NCBI GenBank assembly: GCA_018402365.1
Contig: JAGYJD010000008.1
Location: 1-64,000, forward strand
Length of the DNA stretch: 64,000 bases
Source of the DNA: Candidatus Nanopelagicales bacterium
GTDB lineage: Bacteria; Actinomycetota; Actinomycetes; S36-B12; UBA5976
Reading direction: 5' to 3'
Numbering within the stretch: position 1 is the first letter of the stretch; each line of letters starts with the position of its first letter. This document shows positions 62,371 to 64,000 of this stretch, piece by piece. Both the position numbers and the translations under genes were made by a program. The notes beneath the pieces were generated by a model. The model worked only from the letters and a program-made list of their open reading frames with translations, was not told where the DNA came from and searched no databases.

Positions 62371-63294
62371 TTAACGACGCGGGCTCAGGATGGGATCTTT
62401 ACCTCTAAATTTTTGAAGCAATCGATCATAAGTTTTCTTTGACTGACTTTCTCGATATTTTTCATCCGAGTCGTGGTACCCATGGTGACGTGCTTGTGAA
62501 ACTGGCAGCTCATCAATCGCATAAAGCAGATGACCTTCAGCTCGCAACATCAAAGACCATTCCATATCCGCGTTGCGGTAAAACTTAGCTTTTTCATCGG
62601 GGCCGATTTCGCGAGCAATCTCTGTTTTGACGGCAAGCAAATAACTCATCAAGACATCAACTTCACCGCTGCCTTTATCCACCACGCTGCGCCAATTATC
62701 TGAAAGATCTACTAAGGCACCCTTCCAGCCCACCGCGGTAAAACCTGAATTAATTTTTTCGAGTAAAGGTGTTAAAAAATCGCCAGTTGTTTTGGTAGAT
62801 AAATCCATCACCAGATAAATCGGTGAGGTTACTAAATTTATGAGTGAATTTTGACAAGTGGCCCAGCCGGCTTGAGAGAGTTCTTGCGCCACATGAAACA
62901 CCGTTACTCGATCTGGAAACTCTTTTTTTATTTTCTCAGCTCTAATCCCCACTTGATCAATATTGGCTAAATCCAAAATCACCAAGTTTGCTGTGGTATT
63001 TTCTAAAATCCCGCGCGCACAACTCTCTAAATCATCTGCCCAGCCATCAGCTAACAAGCCCACCGTCGCAGCAGCCTTAGGTAATTTTTCTGCATTGGCC
63101 AAATCGCTTACTCGCGGTAATTGAGTAAATGGTGGCTTTTGGCTTAATTCATATCCAGTGGCTACATCTTTTACTAACCAACCCAGCTCGACGATTTCTT
63201 CACGCAATGAGTCGCTGAGCGCGTAGTTTTTTTCGGCTTTAGCTGTTTTTCTTTTTTCAGCTAGCTCAATAACCGCTTGGGGGATTTCACTCAC
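62371..63294 (-). CDS. CysS-tail plus glycosyltransferase-like protein, function unknown
   Basis: 307 residues. Residues ~1-50 resemble the C-terminal helical tail of cysteinyl-tRNA synthetase (RKTAKAEKNYALSDSLREEI and a WLVKDVATGYEL ending). The remainder has a GT-A-like glycosyltransferase layout with VILDLAN, VYLVMDLS and FYRNADMEWSLMLR. No DxD is clearly placed. It sits between the dehydratase genes and murB, overlapping the former by 4 bp. The family seems actinobacterial. I cannot assign a reaction. Confidence 0.7.
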   Translation of the reverse strand: MSEIPQAVIELAEKRKTAKAEKNYALSDSLREEIVELGWLVKDVATGYELSQKPPFTQLPRVSDLANAEKLPKAAATVGLLADGWADDLESCARGILENTTANLVILDLANIDQVGIRAEKIKKEFPDRVTVFHVAQELSQAGWATCQNSLINLVTSPIYLVMDLSTKTTGDFLTPLLEKINSGFTAVGWKGALVDLSDNWRSVVDKGSGEVDVLMSYLLAVKTEIAREIGPDEKAKFYRNADMEWSLMLRAEGHLLYAIDELPVSQARHHGYHDSDEKYRESQSKKTYDRLLQKFRGKDPILSPRR

Positions 63295-63692
63295 AACTGA
63301 ACTATCACTACCGCTTTGCCCAGCACCTTGGCACCTTCTGATCTGGCTTGAATATCTATTTTTATATTTTCGGCGTTAACTTCTACAACTTTCGCGCTTA
63401 CTTCTACCTTTGCACCCACCCCGTCATCTGGCACAACCACCGGTGCAGCAAAGCGCACTTGATAATCAACAACTTTTGCAGGATCATCAATCCAGTCGGT
63501 GACAATTTGTAGGCACCTTCCCATTGTTAGCATCCCATGAGCAATAACATCTGGTAGCCCTACCGCTTTTGCCACGCGTTCGTTCCAATGAATTAAATTA
63601 AAATCTAGCGAGGCACCAGCATATTTAATTAAGTCTGCTCTTGTTACCCCAAAAGTTTTACTTGGCAATTCAAATCCCACTTCAATACTCAC
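63291..63692 (-). CDS. MaoC-like (R)-specific enoyl-ACP hydratase/dehydratase, HadB-like
   Basis: 133 residues, hot-dog fold. The hydratase motif with Asp30 and His35 (LDFNLIHWNERVA) followed by IAHGMLTMG is intact, so this is the catalytic partner. In mycobacteria HadB pairs with HadA or HadC to dehydrate hydroxyacyl-ACPs. Here it is coupled to the FAS1-dehydratase gene by a 4-bp overlap (63689-63692). The fatty-acid pathway it serves is not shown in the window. Confidence 0.87.
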   Translation of the reverse strand: MSIEVGFELPSKTFGVTRADLIKYAGASLDFNLIHWNERVAKAVGLPDVIAHGMLTMGRCLQIVTDWIDDPAKVVDYQVRFAAPVVVPDDGVGAKVEVSAKVVEVNAENIKIDIQARSEGAKVLGKAVVIVQL

Positions 63693-64000
63693 GATTCACC
63701 TCGCGCTATCAAAACAGACCTCAAACTACCTACTACTCCATCCGGCTCACCAAAATGAACATTAAAGGTTAAAAATTCATTTCCTACTTTTTCAACTACA
63801 CTTTCTAATTCAGCATTAAGTGCTAAGTCCATTCCTGCCACTACTGGCTGGCGTAAAGTAAAGCCTTGCTCTCCGTGGACTATCCGGCTGTAATCTAAAT
63901 TAAATTCTGGATCAAACAAAATTTTATTCATGGCTTCCATCGCCATAGTTATTAAAAATGTTGTAGGCGCAACAATATCTTTGTAGCCCAAACTTTTTGC
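63689..64000 (-). CDS. MaoC/FAS1-type dehydratase subunit, HadA-like, N-terminus cut by window edge
   Basis: At least 103 residues are visible; the frame continues past base 64000, so the TTG at 63991 is not a real start. GYKDIVAPTTFLI and the hot-dog strand HGEQGFTLRQPVVAG are typical of the HadA/HadC-type non-catalytic subunit. About 40 residues of N-terminus are missing. First gene of a presumed hadA-hadB-glycosyltransferase-like-murB run. Confidence 0.82.
   Translation of the reverse strand, partial: AKSLGYKDIVAPTTFLITMAMEAMNKILFDPEFNLDYSRIVHGEQGFTLRQPVVAGMDLALNAELESVVEKVGNEFLTFNVHFGEPDGVVGSLRSVLIARGES

Overview
The window looks like chromosome of a low-GC, streamlined member of the Actinomycetota. 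I infer a freshwater acI/Nanopelagicales-type lineage, but the placement below phylum is not proven by the sequence. The phylum call rests on UvrD2 with a tetracysteine linker, the AdnAB helicase-nuclease, a mycoredoxin, a PDZ-Lon (S16) protein, UPF0182, DUF2342 and a ThiF-like protein, arranged much as in the Mycobacterium tuberculosis Rv3193c-Rv3202c block. The estimated GC content (a little over 40 percent), tiny intergenic gaps and many 4-bp or convergent overlaps point to a reduced genome. No insertion sequence, prophage, CRISPR array or rRNA gene is visible.

Layout. 1-1224: the N-terminal part of a cytochrome P450 (cut by the window edge) and initiator tRNA-fMet. 1263-9696: a conserved actinobacterial block of UPF0182 membrane protein, PDZ-Lon protease, small membrane protein, DUF2342, YgjP-like metallopeptidase, ThiF-like protein and ABC1 kinase. 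It contains one 300-bp non-coding stretch with DnaA-box-like sequences and nested palindromes. 9682-18510: DNA repair and NAD(P)H turnover (uvrD2, nudC, adnB, adnA). 18583-23277: an MprF-like flippase fused to a degenerate kinase-like domain, DUF2834, map and an AI-2E-family permease. 23303-39342: one long minus-strand run reading rpsL-rpsG-fusA-tuf, the S10 operon, the spc operon, secY, adk and a mycoredoxin.

39507-41163 holds a lipoprotein and NDH-2 on the plus strand. 41204-49331 is rpoB-rpoC followed closely by an SDR gene and a terminator. 49512-56240 is accessory: a metallophosphoesterase plus ABC importer operon, a barrel-type lipoprotein and DoxX. 56384-60011 is tRNA-Trp-secE-nusG-rplK-rplA-(L10 leader)-rplJ-rplL. 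60147-64000 holds an aspartate-type aminotransferase, murB, an unusual CysS-tail/glycosyltransferase-like protein and a pair of MaoC/FAS1-type dehydratase subunits, the last cut by the window edge.

Almost all housekeeping genes lie on the minus strand, which suggests replication runs from high to low coordinates here. The core is transcription and translation. Around it sit a repair nuclease, a thiol-redox protein, a putative protein-modification/proteolysis group of unknown role, and an importer operon that probably feeds an intracellular phosphoesterase. Most of the window is ordinary core genome. The least explained parts are the 7229-7528 non-coding region, the protease/ThiF group, the operon at 49512-55098 and the short lipoprotein at 55178-55675. 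Several start sites are corrected here (rplC, secE) or flagged as doubtful (two permeases, UPF0182).
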